DNA of 64,000 nucleotides from positions 33,934-97,933 of the forward strand of contig NZ_JBOITN010000041.1 in NCBI RefSeq assembly GCF_050717545.1, read 5' to 3'. The stretch is from Clostridium_AD sp050717545. GTDB taxonomy: Bacteria > Bacillota > Clostridia > Clostridiales > Clostridiaceae. Shown in pieces: positions 9,455-18,494 of the stretch. How positions within the stretch are numbered: position 1 is the stretch's first letter; each line of letters opens with the position of its first letter. The translations under genes and the position numbers were made by a program. The notes beneath the pieces are model-generated. The model was not told the DNA's origin. It was given only the letters and a program-made list of their open reading frames with translations, and searched no databases.

Positions 9455-9724
9455 ATAATATTTTTTTTAATCTATAACTATATACTAACATATTTATATG
9501 TGTTTTTTATGAAGAAACTATATTTATTAATATTATAAACTGTTCTTGGCAATTTTATGCTGAATTTTCTAAAAAAGGCTGTACCCATACATATTTAGTC
9601 CCTTAACAATCATATATATTCTTCATATTTTCCTCACAATTGAAGTTTATACTATAATTATATCAAATTAAATTTCTCACTAGCGTATACTATAAATAAT
9701 ACTTTAAAATACAGGAGTGAAAAT

Positions 9725-10420
9725 ATGAATAATAAAACGAGAATTTTAGTTGTTGATGACGAGCAGAAAATTTTAGATGTAATTAAAGCTTATTTAATAA
9801 AGGAAGGTTTCGATGTTTTAACCGCATCAGATGGTCAAGAAGCTTTGAATATATTTAAAAATGAACAAATTCATTTAATTATATTAGATTTATTGCTTCC
9901 CAAAATTTCTGGTGAGAAGGTATGTAACAAAATTAGAGCTACATCATCAGTACCAATTATTATGCTTACAGCAAAAACTGAGGAAGACAATAAAATAGAA
10001 GGTCTCGCTATTGGAGCGGATGATTATATAACAAAACCCTTTAGCAATAGAGAACTTGTTGGTAGAGTTAAAGCAATCATTAGAAGAACTTATAGAGATA
10101 TTAACCCACTTGCCCAGCTATTAATTATAAATAATGGTGATCTTGAAATAAATATTGAAAAAATGATTGTAAAAAAACAAGGTAGCCCCATATCTCTGAC
10201 TTCTAATGAATTTAAAGTTCTAATTGCTTTGCTAACTAATCCTGGGCAAATATTCTCAAGGGAACAATTAGTAAATAAAGCTTTTGGAATAGATTATGAT
10301 GGTTTTGATAGAACTATTGATACTCATATTAAAAACATTAGGCAGAAAATTGAAGACGACCATAAAAAGCCACAATATATTGTTTCAGTATACGGAATGG
10401 GTTATAAATTCAATGGTTAA
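9725..10420 (+). CDS. OmpR/PhoB-type response regulator
   Basis: A 231-residue protein has a receiver domain with VVDDEQK, phosphoacceptor in LIILDLLLPK and Lys in ITKPF, then a winged-helix output domain ending RTIDTHIKNIRQKIEDD and YGMGYKF. It is followed 44 bases later by its kinase. It is transcribed away from the csoR-copA-copZ operon and separated from it by about 370 bases. Because the kinase has a methionine-rich outer loop, copper stress is a reasoned guess for the signal. Its targets are not known. Confidence 0.93.
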   Translation: MNNKTRILVVDDEQKILDVIKAYLIKEGFDVLTASDGQEALNIFKNEQIHLIILDLLLPKISGEKVCNKIRATSSVPIIMLTAKTEEDNKIEGLAIGADDYITKPFSNRELVGRVKAIIRRTYRDINPLAQLLIINNGDLEINIEKMIVKKQGSPISLTSNEFKVLIALLTNPGQIFSREQLVNKAFGIDYDGFDRTIDTHIKNIRQKIEDDHKKPQYIVSVYGMGYKFNG

Positions 10421-10464
10421 TAGTTCTTGTATCTTAACTCAAATGAAAATATGGGGTGAATGAA

Positions 10465-11871
10465 ATGAAATTGTCTTTATCAAAAAAATTATCCTTAGGG
10501 TTTCTTCTTACTGCCATTGTATCTATTCTCATTGCAGTGTTAATTTCAAATTCTATGATTGGTAAAAAATTTAACAATTATTTAATTGATGAGCATAAAA
10601 ATAAAGTAGATAAAATTGCAACTACAATAGATGGCTTATACAACCTGAAAACAGGCTTTTCATCTACTGGAAAAGAGGAAATACTAAGATATGCTAATGC
10701 AGAAAAATTATATATTGAAGTAAAAGATTCAACTGGGATTACTGTCTTTACCTCAGGCAACTTAAATTCAGGTAATAATAATATGATGGGTTCAATGATG
10801 AATTCAATGATGAATAATTTTTCTTCAATAAAGCCCGGTCAATACACCGAAGATAGTTACCCATTAAGCAAAAATAATAAAAAAATTGGGACCATAGTCT
10901 TTGGGTATTACGGTACCTCTTTTTTAAATGCAGGAGCACTAACTTTTAAACAAACCTTGAATCACTCCTTTTTTCTTTCTGGTTTTATAGCTTTAATATT
11001 TGGGTTAATCGTAAGCATTTTTCTTTCAAAGCAAATATCCTCACCTTTAACAAAAATCACTGAAACCGCTAATAGAATTAGAAATGGAGATTTAGAAGTT
11101 AGATCTCATGTTACATCTAAAACCAAAGAAATAGATGATTTGAAAGATTCAATAAACTATCTCGCACGAACCTTGCAAGAACAAGAGCTTCTTAGAAAAA
11201 GATTGACGTCAGACATGGCTCATGAGCTTAGGACACCTCTTACTAATTTAAAATCACATATAGAAGCATTACTAGATAAGGTTTGGGAACCTACAGAAAA
11301 AGTACTAACAAGTTTTTATGAAGAAATAGAACGTTTAATAAAATTAGTTGAAGGACTTAGCAATATAGCTAAACTTGAACAAACAAACCTAAACTTAAAT
11401 AAATCTAGGTTTAACTTATCCTTAGAACTTGAAAAAATAATAACTTCTTTTCAACCTCAATATAGCAATTCATCTTTGCAAATATACTCAAAATTACCAT
11501 CAAATGTAGAAGTATTAATGGATAAAGACAAAATAAAACAAGTAATATATAATTTGCTTTCAAATTCACTTAAATATTCAAAAGCAGGTGGAGAAGTTAC
11601 ATTAACTCTAAATTCTGATGTTAATAACATAACTATCCAATTAAAAGACAATGGAATTGGAATATCCCAAAAAGATTTGCCATTCATATTTGAAAGATTT
11701 TACCGGAGCGATGAATCCCGCGATAAAAATACTGGAGGTACTGGTATTGGTTTGACTATTGTAAAAGCTATAGTTGAATGTCATAATGGTACAATTAAGG
11801 TAAAAAGCAAATTGGGTTACGGAAGTACTTTTGTGCTTACATTTCCTAAAGCTATAACTAAAGCCAGTTGA
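10465..11871 (+). CDS. Sensor histidine kinase with methionine-rich extracellular loop
   Basis: The domain order is membrane segment (about 10-30), outer loop of about 125 residues, second membrane segment (about 160-185), HAMP, HisKA with SDMAHELRTPL, and HATPase_c with DNGIGIS, a FERFYR F box and GGTGIGL. The outer loop contains a run with six Met in ten residues, MMGSMMNSMM, encoded at 10783-10812. Met clusters of this kind bind Cu(I) outside the membrane in other proteins. A GTG at 10456 also opens the frame. I chose the ATG at 10465, since GGGGTGA lies six bases before it. It forms an operon with the regulator at 9725. Confidence 0.92.
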   Translation: MKLSLSKKLSLGFLLTAIVSILIAVLISNSMIGKKFNNYLIDEHKNKVDKIATTIDGLYNLKTGFSSTGKEEILRYANAEKLYIEVKDSTGITVFTSGNLNSGNNNMMGSMMNSMMNNFSSIKPGQYTEDSYPLSKNNKKIGTIVFGYYGTSFLNAGALTFKQTLNHSFFLSGFIALIFGLIVSIFLSKQISSPLTKITETANRIRNGDLEVRSHVTSKTKEIDDLKDSINYLARTLQEQELLRKRLTSDMAHELRTPLTNLKSHIEALLDKVWEPTEKVLTSFYEEIERLIKLVEGLSNIAKLEQTNLNLNKSRFNLSLELEKIITSFQPQYSNSSLQIYSKLPSNVEVLMDKDKIKQVIYNLLSNSLKYSKAGGEVTLTLNSDVNNITIQLKDNGIGISQKDLPFIFERFYRSDESRDKNTGGTGIGLTIVKAIVECHNGTIKVKSKLGYGSTFVLTFPKAITKAS

Positions 11872-11928
11872 CTAAGTCATCTGGCTTTAGTGTTCTAACC
11901 CCTCCGATATTGGTTTATCGAAGGGGTT
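11857..11928 (+). terminator. Double hairpin between the kinase and DUF445 genes
   Basis: ACTAAAGCCAG pairs with CTGGCTTTAGT (11857-11891). A second hairpin pairs AACCCCT-CGATA with TATCG-AGGGGTT (11897-11928). They lie between convergent genes and probably end both transcripts. The first stem begins inside the last codons of the kinase gene. Neither is followed by a long T-run. Confidence 0.7.
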
Positions 11929-11955
11929 GTTGTTAATGGTGTTAATATGTGTAGT

Positions 11956-13335
11956 TTAAAAATTAACATTAAATATATTGGGCAATATCCAATTATAAAT
12001 CAAATGAGTTACAACAAAAACAAAACCACCGAATAATGCGCCTACTACACATCCATTGATACGAATTGCATGAAGATTATTCCCAGCCTTCTGATTTATA
12101 AAATCATTTAAAGATTCATCATTCATGTTATTCAATACTTGTTTCACTATATAACCTACATTTTGATACTTAGATCCAATAAATCTAAATACAGACTCCT
12201 TAATTAATCCATCTATATTTTTTTTGTGAGCATCGTCAGTTTTTAAATCATTCCAGCTATTACCCAACTGAATTTTTATCACATTAACAATAGATACTAT
12301 ATCTTGCATGTTCAATATGTTTATTTCAAATTTATTACACTTCTCTATTGGATTATTAGACAAATAAAGTTCTTTATCAGTAATGATTTTTAAAACTTCT
12401 TTAATTATTTCATTAAAATAATCCTTAAGCGAAATTTCTTTAATTATTTCCATTTTCCATTCTTCTATATCACCTTTAGCTTTATCATCTAAATTAACTT
12501 TTTTGAATATCTGTTTAATTTGCTTTATTATTTCAAGTCGTACTATATCATCTTCATTTTTTAAATTTAAAAGAAGTTTATTGCTTTGCTTTAGTATTGA
12601 TATTGTAATATCTGAAGTACTTATTGCCTTTACAGATTTTAAAATACCAATGATTTTTTCCATAACAAGACTATTAGCTTCTTTCTTTAAAACATCATTA
12701 ACAATTTTTTGTAATATCTTCTTTGTACCATCACGATTTACATATTCAATTACACTATCTATTATAATATTAAATACCTCTTTGAATTCATCACTTTCAA
12801 GTCCATATGAAATACCTTTATCTAAATAAACCGATACATCTATTATTCCAATTTTTTGTTTAATATGTTTCTCTAAAAATTCAGCAAATTCTAGTGAATC
12901 CACACTATCTATTTTTTCTATAAAGTAGTCTACTAATTTTTCATATAAATCACTTCTTGTACTTACATTCTTTTCAACAAAACCAATTAACCTATCCGTT
13001 ATATTAATTTCTTCAATTTTACTCCTCAACACTTTTTCACTTAGCAACTCATTTTGTACCATATTGGCTAAAGAATCTACTATAATCTCTCTATTCTTAG
13101 ATATTATAGCAGTGTGTGAAGCAACTATAGGTATTTTGCCAACCAAAAATGGTTCTTTAAATAACGCAGTTATAGCAAACCAATCCGCAATTGAACCAAC
13201 TAGTGCTGCTTCAATAACAAAACTTAAAAATTCAACCCATGCACTATTTCTAAAATTAATTTTTATAAAAGTGATTATAATAACTAATATTGTTAAACCA
13301 ACAATTGATAAATCCGCTATTTTCTTATTTCTCAT
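11956..13335 (-). CDS. DUF445 membrane protein, copy A
   Basis: This 459-residue protein has two N-terminal membrane segments, the DUF445 signature GSIADWFAITALF followed by GKIPIVASHTAII, and a C-terminal segment INGCVVGALFGGF. The centre is a long helical region rich in Lys, Ile and Asp. DUF445 proteins (YheB/YjiN-like) have no settled biochemical role. It starts two bases after the stop of a second DUF445 gene, so the two are co-transcribed. The pair may form a hetero-oligomer, but that is only inference from position. Confidence 0.88.
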   Translation of the reverse strand: MRNKKIADLSIVGLTILVIIITFIKINFRNSAWVEFLSFVIEAALVGSIADWFAITALFKEPFLVGKIPIVASHTAIISKNREIIVDSLANMVQNELLSEKVLRSKIEEINITDRLIGFVEKNVSTRSDLYEKLVDYFIEKIDSVDSLEFAEFLEKHIKQKIGIIDVSVYLDKGISYGLESDEFKEVFNIIIDSVIEYVNRDGTKKILQKIVNDVLKKEANSLVMEKIIGILKSVKAISTSDITISILKQSNKLLLNLKNEDDIVRLEIIKQIKQIFKKVNLDDKAKGDIEEWKMEIIKEISLKDYFNEIIKEVLKIITDKELYLSNNPIEKCNKFEINILNMQDIVSIVNVIKIQLGNSWNDLKTDDAHKKNIDGLIKESVFRFIGSKYQNVGYIVKQVLNNMNDESLNDFINQKAGNNLHAIRINGCVVGALFGGFVFVVTHLIYNWILPNIFNVNF

Positions 13336-13337
13336 TA

Positions 13338-14534
13338 CTATACTCCTATACTATACTTGATAATAAATATCAAAATACCTACTATACCACCAACCAGAGA
13401 ACCATTAATTCGAATAAGCTGTAAGTCATTCCCAACATTTGATTCTATTAACTCAATTAGCATATTATCTGAATATTTACTAATATTTTCTTTAACTATT
13501 ATGCCGATATTTTTATGCTTATCATCTATTAGTTTATATAACATATCTTTAATCAATACATCTACTCTTCTTTGAGTATCCCTATTGTCTTCTAGATTGT
13601 TTATTAAGTTATCTATAATAATAAAAGGCTTATTGTATAAATCTTCATTTTTAAGTATTTTATTACTTGTACTTTCAATAATCGTATTAATGTATTCTTG
13701 GGTGTTAACATTTTCTAAAAGCTCCAACTTCCAATTTTCAATTTTCAACTCAAAATTACTATTATTTTTAAACTCTTCTAGCTTATCATAAATCCACAGC
13801 TTAAACATTAACCTATCTTTATTGTTTTTGTTTTTCATATTACTTAGAAATTTTTTAATTTTCTCTTGAAAACCAATTGCTAAATTATTATTACTACCCT
13901 TAAATTTATCAATGATTTTTTTTCTTCTACTTTCCCCTTCATAAGAAGACCTTGTTTCCATTATAAATTTTATAAGTATATTTTTAAAAGCATATGTTTG
14001 AGAAAACGATATTAATTCATCTAAAATAAAATTATAAAGTCTATCCGTGTGCTCATTTCTTATAGAAATCTCTATAATTGAAACAATCAGCTTATGCAAA
14101 TCAGTTTTTTTAAAAATATTTATTGTTAAATTAGAAATATTTTTTTCAATTTCGTTATTATCAATTTTATTAACATTATCTTCAATCATTAATCTAAATA
14201 CGTTTTTTATACCTTCAATTTCATTATTATCCTTTACTAATTCAACAACGAGTTTTGAGACATCATATTTACTAAGTATTTTCTTTAAAGTCTCCTTAGA
14301 CAATAATTCTTCACTTACCATATTAGATAACCCATCAAAAATTTTCTGTTTATTTCTAGGAATTGTCTTTTTTAATAATTTATTAATACCCCACCAGTCA
14401 GCAAAACCACCAATCATAGAAGCACAACTTCCGCTATACACAAGGCCTCCTATAAATGTTTTATGAAATGGATAACTAACAAAATAAATACTTGAAGCTA
14501 ATATTAAAATTGATGTTGCTTTATAACGATTCAC
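13338..14534 (-). CDS. DUF445 membrane protein, copy B
   Basis: This 398-residue paralogue of the next gene has a short N-terminal membrane hairpin, the signature GGFADWWGINKLLKK, a charged helical middle and the C-terminal segment INGSLVGGIVGILIFI. It is about 60 residues shorter than copy A, mainly near the N-terminus. The Ala-Asp-Trp core and the C-terminal Arg-Ile-Asn-Gly are shared by both, which supports an old duplication. Its stop and the next start are two bases apart. No function can be assigned. Confidence 0.85.
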   Translation of the reverse strand: MNRYKATSILILASSIYFVSYPFHKTFIGGLVYSGSCASMIGGFADWWGINKLLKKTIPRNKQKIFDGLSNMVSEELLSKETLKKILSKYDVSKLVVELVKDNNEIEGIKNVFRLMIEDNVNKIDNNEIEKNISNLTINIFKKTDLHKLIVSIIEISIRNEHTDRLYNFILDELISFSQTYAFKNILIKFIMETRSSYEGESRRKKIIDKFKGSNNNLAIGFQEKIKKFLSNMKNKNNKDRLMFKLWIYDKLEEFKNNSNFELKIENWKLELLENVNTQEYINTIIESTSNKILKNEDLYNKPFIIIDNLINNLEDNRDTQRRVDVLIKDMLYKLIDDKHKNIGIIVKENISKYSDNMLIELIESNVGNDLQLIRINGSLVGGIVGILIFIIKYSIGV

Positions 14535-14650
14535 TTTGATAAACCTACTTTCATTAGATCATTTATTATTAGTGTTCTTGTTATTTATATAATTTAGAAT
14601 ACCACAAATAATTTGGAATACCAAATTTTAAAATATAATTCCAGCATTAA

Positions 14651-14678
14651 ATTATCTCCAGCGGAGCTGAAATATTAA
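14651..14678 (-). repeat. Dispersed hairpin repeat, copy 2
   Basis: CTCCAGCGGAG, with flanks ATTAT and CTGAAATATTAA, matches copies at 4062 and 40275 apart from the loop base and one flank base. It lies between divergent genes (DUF445 copy B and the mini-gene), unlike the other copies, which follow genes. Confidence 0.65.
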
Positions 14679-14702
14679 TCTTAATATCAACTTAATACTC
14701 AG

Positions 14703-14732
14703 TTAACATAGCCATGATATTATTTATATATA
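14703..14732 (+). promoter_or_regulatory. Promoter of the 27-codon mini-gene
   Basis: TTAACA (14703-14708) and TATATA (14727-14732) are 18 bases apart, directly upstream of a GGGAG ribosome site and a short reading frame. Confidence 0.5.
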
Positions 14733-14752
14733 AAGAAGGGAGAGTGAACTAA

Positions 14753-14836
14753 ATGAAAAATAAGAAAGCCTTTATAATTAGCAAAGAAGTAATCGATGAA
14801 TGTCTTGCTGATTCTATAGAAAAATCAAGCAAATAA
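14753..14836 (+). CDS. Small protein of 27 residues, unknown function
   Basis: The frame encodes MKNKKAFIISKEVIDECLAD followed by SIEKSSK. It has its own likely promoter, a GAAGGGAGAG ribosome site about ten bases before the ATG, and a terminator that starts at the stop codon. This complete small unit argues for a real gene although the product is very short. It is Lys-rich at both ends with one Cys and has no membrane segment. It might instead be the coding part of a small regulatory RNA. I do not recognise it. Confidence 0.5.
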   Translation: MKNKKAFIISKEVIDECLADSIEKSSK

Positions 14837-14873
14837 AGAACAAGTCTAACATTAAAAATGAAAGACTTGTTCT
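14837..14873. terminator. Bidirectional terminator between mini-gene and phosphorylase
   Basis: AGAACAAGTCT pairs with AGACTTGTTCT and is followed by TTATTTAT. It serves the plus-strand mini-gene and may also serve the minus-strand phosphorylase gene ending at 14949. The AACAAGTCTAACATT part recurs in the terminator at 19423. Confidence 0.78.
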
Positions 14874-14948
14874 TTATTTATCTTTAACTTTATTATTTCT
14901 CTCTATAATCCTTTCATCATCTATTCAACGTCATTTCCATTGAATTTC

Positions 14949-16418
14949 TTATACTATATATTGAGCTGACTTACCCATTTCATCAATATACTTTATTACC
15001 GATTTGTTTGTTTTTAAATCTATAAACAAATTACAATACTTATCATCTTTTTGCCAGCAAAGTTTAATTTCATCCTTTTGAGAATCCATAACTTTAAATT
15101 CTCCATTGAAAGCTGGATATTCATTTCTAAATCTTATAAGTGTTAATAGCCTCTGAACAACTTCTTGCTTAAGTGATTGTTCTATTTCTTCCAAGCTGAA
15201 ATTGTGACGATTAATTTCACGACCTTCACCTGTTTTCTTAACATTTTCAACATCATTTTTTCCTGCCAAAAGACCAACGTAATATACTTGCGGTATTCCT
15301 GGTGCAAAAAACTGAATAGCTCTTGCTGCGAGATATGCATCATCTTCACAGTTTAAAACGGAATAATAAGAACATCTTATCTGATGAACATCAAATCCAT
15401 CTGGAGCCTTATGCTCATCTGACATAATAAGACTAAGGTTTGAACCTCTTTGTAAACATACATCCACTAGTTTTTTAGCTTCCTTAGTATCTATAAGATC
15501 ATCCATATCTGGTTTCACTGGAATCCCGTCATGGCAGTCAAGCATTGTAAACTGATTGCTAGGGCGATTTTTCAGATATTCACAAAGCTTCTCACTTGAC
15601 TTATTAACTAGAGTATCAAGAATGGTGTATGGCAGAATAAAATCGTATATCCAGCATCCGTGATCTGCAAGTCTGTTTTGAATTGTATAATGTGCATGCA
15701 GTTCAGGAAGTAATTCAATTCCTAATGACTTTGCAAGTTCTAGTATCCAGTCAAGAAAATCATATATCTCTGGTTCCACGAAAAAACAACTTGTTCCAAG
15801 TTTTTTAATAACATATCCAACCGCATCCAATCGAACAATTTTAACATTTTGTTTACTGAAGTTTACGAGAAAATCAGTAATTAACTGTTTAATTTTTTCT
15901 GATTTAATGTCCAGGTCAATCTGCTCAGATGGTTCTGTTTTACCGAATGTTGTCCATACTTTTTCTTTCTCACCAGTTTCTTCTATAGTAAAAGTTGAAT
16001 AGGGTGCTTTTCTACGAAGAAACATCTTTGCAATGTCTTGTGCAACTGGCGTGCCATCTTCCCAAACCTTGTCTAATGTTATAAATAAATCAGCATATTC
16101 TGATTTTCGGCCCTTCTTCAAAAAATCCTGAAAGTATACAGACTTTTGGGAAATATGATTTACCATAAGATCCACTAAGATGTCGAAATTTTTTCCAATA
16201 GCCCTGATATCTTCCCAGGTACCAAATTGAGGTTCTATTTCTAAATAAGTTAATGGCGCAAATCCCCTGTCACCTGATGACGGAAAAGGAGGAAGAATAT
16301 GAATTCCTCCTTTAAAAATATCTGAAAAATATTTCAAAAGAAGATTATTTAAGGTTTTTAAATCTCCTCCCAAGGAATCTGGATAAGTAATTAACTGCAC
16401 TTGGTTTTTTACTGCCAT
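14949..16418 (-). CDS. gtfA: GH13_18 glycoside phosphorylase, probably sucrose phosphorylase
   Basis: This 489-residue alpha-amylase-family enzyme has nucleophile Asp in VRLDAVGYV, acid/base Glu in LPELHAHY, and the transition-state Asp in MLDCHDGIPVKPD, the hallmark string of sucrose phosphorylases. Such enzymes split sucrose with phosphate into glucose-1-phosphate and fructose in the cytoplasm. No signal peptide is seen. It follows a P-loop kinase by about 50 bases under a LacI repressor. Relatives in GH13_18 act on sucrose-6'-phosphate, glucosylglycerol or glucosylglycerate, so the acceptor half of the substrate is not certain. Confidence 0.85.
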   Translation of the reverse strand: MAVKNQVQLITYPDSLGGDLKTLNNLLLKYFSDIFKGGIHILPPFPSSGDRGFAPLTYLEIEPQFGTWEDIRAIGKNFDILVDLMVNHISQKSVYFQDFLKKGRKSEYADLFITLDKVWEDGTPVAQDIAKMFLRRKAPYSTFTIEETGEKEKVWTTFGKTEPSEQIDLDIKSEKIKQLITDFLVNFSKQNVKIVRLDAVGYVIKKLGTSCFFVEPEIYDFLDWILELAKSLGIELLPELHAHYTIQNRLADHGCWIYDFILPYTILDTLVNKSSEKLCEYLKNRPSNQFTMLDCHDGIPVKPDMDDLIDTKEAKKLVDVCLQRGSNLSLIMSDEHKAPDGFDVHQIRCSYYSVLNCEDDAYLAARAIQFFAPGIPQVYYVGLLAGKNDVENVKKTGEGREINRHNFSLEEIEQSLKQEVVQRLLTLIRFRNEYPAFNGEFKVMDSQKDEIKLCWQKDDKYCNLFIDLKTNKSVIKYIDEMGKSAQYIV

Positions 16419-16466
16419 AATTTAATCACTCCTTCTAAAGTTTTATTATTACGCAAAAAAATCACA

Positions 16467-17120
16467 TTATTTAACGATAATTACATCATATTCTTTGGTG
16501 ATAATAAAGTCAGCTAGTTGAATATGACCAGCGATGATTTTATGTTCAGTTTCCAGAATATTTTCTATAAATGAATCGTTTACTTCATTTCCTCTATTTC
16601 TTTTTTTCCTGTGCTCCAATGTATCGAGCCTGCTTCTTGCTATGAATACTTTGGTATCAACATTTTTAAGTAATGAAGTATATGTTCCCTCAGCGATAAC
16701 AACCTTAATACCTTCTAGACTTATTACCTGCTCTTCTACCGTGTTTGCATTATAATCAATTAAAGGCTTAGTTATTTCTGTTTTTCCACTGATTGCATCT
16801 TTCAAATTATTTTCTAGAACATTAAAGTTAACTTCTTTATGTGGTCCTAACCATTCAGGATCTTGTCTTCTCTTTTCATCATTTGACTTTGGCGGTAAAT
16901 AAAAATAATCATCCTGACCTAATAAAACAGATTCTATTCCGTACTTTTTGAGTTCATCAACTATTGCCTTCCCAGTTTCTGATTTACCACTTCCAGATTC
17001 ACCTGAAACCGTAATGTTATACCTTGTTGCTTTATTCTTTATTTTTTCAATAATTTCTGGAACTATTATGCTAGCTGCTTTAGTGTGATGTTCCTCTAAT
17101 ACAATAATGTCACCTTTCAT
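16467..17120 (-). CDS. Uridine-kinase-like P-loop kinase in the phosphorylase operon
   Basis: This 217-residue protein has Walker A SGESGSGKSE near residue 39, the LLGQDDYFYLPP segment like the substrate region of uridine kinases and phosphoribulokinases, and RSRLDTLEHRKKRNRG like their arginine-rich lid. It is the first gene after a LacI-controlled promoter and precedes the phosphorylase. A phosphorylase releases a free acceptor such as fructose, glycerol or glycerate. Phosphorylating that product is a sensible job here, but the substrate cannot be read from the sequence. Confidence 0.72.
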   Translation of the reverse strand: MKGDIIVLEEHHTKAASIIVPEIIEKIKNKATRYNITVSGESGSGKSETGKAIVDELKKYGIESVLLGQDDYFYLPPKSNDEKRRQDPEWLGPHKEVNFNVLENNLKDAISGKTEITKPLIDYNANTVEEQVISLEGIKVVIAEGTYTSLLKNVDTKVFIARSRLDTLEHRKKRNRGNEVNDSFIENILETEHKIIAGHIQLADFIITKEYDVIIVK

Positions 17121-17146
17121 GTAAGAGCCTCCTTAAAATTTAAAAT

Positions 17147-17197
17147 ATGTAAACCGTTTAATATATTTATACTACATCCTTTTCGCTAACATGTCAA
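17147..17197 (-). promoter_or_regulatory. Promoter and operator 1 of the phosphorylase operon
   Basis: On the minus strand TTGACA (17192-17197) and TAGTAT (17169-17174) are 17 bases apart. The palindrome ATTAAACGGTTTACAT (17147-17162) follows, with the central CG typical of LacI-family operators. A repressor there would block the start of transcription. Confidence 0.75.
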
Positions 17198-17246
17198 CCA
17201 CTTGACATGTTATTATTAGTAATATTATAGTTATTACCTAACAGTT

Positions 17247-17262
17247 ATGGTAACGGTTTACT
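17247..17262. promoter_or_regulatory. LacI-type operator 2
   Basis: ATGGTAACGGTTTACT resembles operator 1 in inverse orientation and lies about 100 bases away. The two sites could be bound together with looping across the promoter at 17169-17197. Confidence 0.6.
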
Positions 17263-17272
17263 AGCAATATAA

Positions 17273-17306
17273 AAAACATTCTAAATCATTGGATTTAGAA
17301 TGTTTT
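17273..17306 (-). terminator. Terminator of the LacI-family gene
   Basis: AAAACATTCTAAATC pairs with GATTTAGAATGTTTT across four bases, about 30 bases after the repressor stop. It separates the repressor gene from the phosphorylase operon. Confidence 0.83.
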
Positions 17307-17335
17307 AATGTTAAGTAATATATATATTAATGTTT

Positions 17336-18313
17336 TTATGTAGTTCTACGTTCAATAAGCTCTATAGGCAGTATATTTTCATGATTAACTTTTTTATCAT
17401 CTATCTGGTTAATCAAAATTTCTACTACAAGTTTTGCTATTTCTCTAATTGGTTGTCTTATTGTAGTAAGAGCTGGCACAATTAATGAAGCTATATTAAT
17501 ATCATCATAGCCAACTATTTTTAAATCACCAGGTATGGATTTCTCTAAAACACTAGCTACTTTCACAATGCAGGTAGCTATCATATCACTACTAGCAAAT
17601 ATCCCATCTATGGCTGGATGTTCTTCAAATAATTTGTAAATAAGACTTTCATATTCTTCTGTATCGAAACTATTTATACTTGTTTCAATTACTACATAGG
17701 GCATGCTATTCTCATTTGCAACATCCACAAAAGCTTCATATCTTCTATTAGCAGAAGTATTCAAATTTAGTGGACCACTTATATGCGCAAGGTTTTTGCA
17801 ACCTTTTTCTATAAGCAGTTTTGTGGCAAGAACACCTCCATTATAATTATCAGAAGCAACATAAGGTATATTCTCTGATAAAAATCTATCAATAGCTACT
17901 ATAGGCAACCTAAGGTTCAGGTACTCAGAAACCTCTAACGTATGACTTCCCATAATAATTCCATCAACCTGATTTCCTTTTAGCATATCTATATAATCTT
18001 GTTCTTTCTTACTTTCATTATTAGCATTACATAATAGTATCTTATATCCATTCTTATAGGCATAATATTCAATATCGTTTGTAAGCTCAGCAAAAAAAGG
18101 ATGTGCTACACTAGGAATTATAAATCCTATTAAATTGGACTTTCTTCTAAAAAGAGCTCTGGCTAATTCATTAGGCTGATAATCAAGCTCTTTCATGGCC
18201 TTGTATACATTTTTTCTTGTTTTCTCACTGATATATCCCCTATTATTTAGTACTCTTGAAACTGTAGTAACTGTGACCCCTGATCTTTTGGCCACATCTT
18301 TTATATTTGCCAT
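17336..18313 (-). CDS. LacI/GalR-family repressor of the phosphorylase operon
   Basis: The N-terminal helix-turn-helix ANIKDVAKRSGVTVTTVSRV and hinge are followed by a periplasmic-binding-protein-like effector domain with VDGIIMGS and GIFASSDMIA. The frame is open to 18340. I chose the ATG at 18313, which gives the usual MANIKDVA start behind AAGGGTG. It is expressed separately from the kinase-phosphorylase operon, which carries two LacI-type operators, and is its likely regulator. The effector is probably the disaccharide or its phosphate. Confidence 0.9.
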   Translation of the reverse strand: MANIKDVAKRSGVTVTTVSRVLNNRGYISEKTRKNVYKAMKELDYQPNELARALFRRKSNLIGFIIPSVAHPFFAELTNDIEYYAYKNGYKILLCNANNESKKEQDYIDMLKGNQVDGIIMGSHTLEVSEYLNLRLPIVAIDRFLSENIPYVASDNYNGGVLATKLLIEKGCKNLAHISGPLNLNTSANRRYEAFVDVANENSMPYVVIETSINSFDTEEYESLIYKLFEEHPAIDGIFASSDMIATCIVKVASVLEKSIPGDLKIVGYDDINIASLIVPALTTIRQPIREIAKLVVEILINQIDDKKVNHENILPIELIERRTT

Positions 18314-18494
18314 AGTAACACCCTTTTCATGAAAATTCATAATAAATTATTGTATATACTATTATAAACATAATTTGAATAAAAGCAAATATATAAAAAT
18401 AGTTGACTTCGCCCCATTATCTCATTATAATTATTTAAAATAATAATATTAAAATAGAGCTAATGTCAATATTATATATACGGAGGAAATTAGA

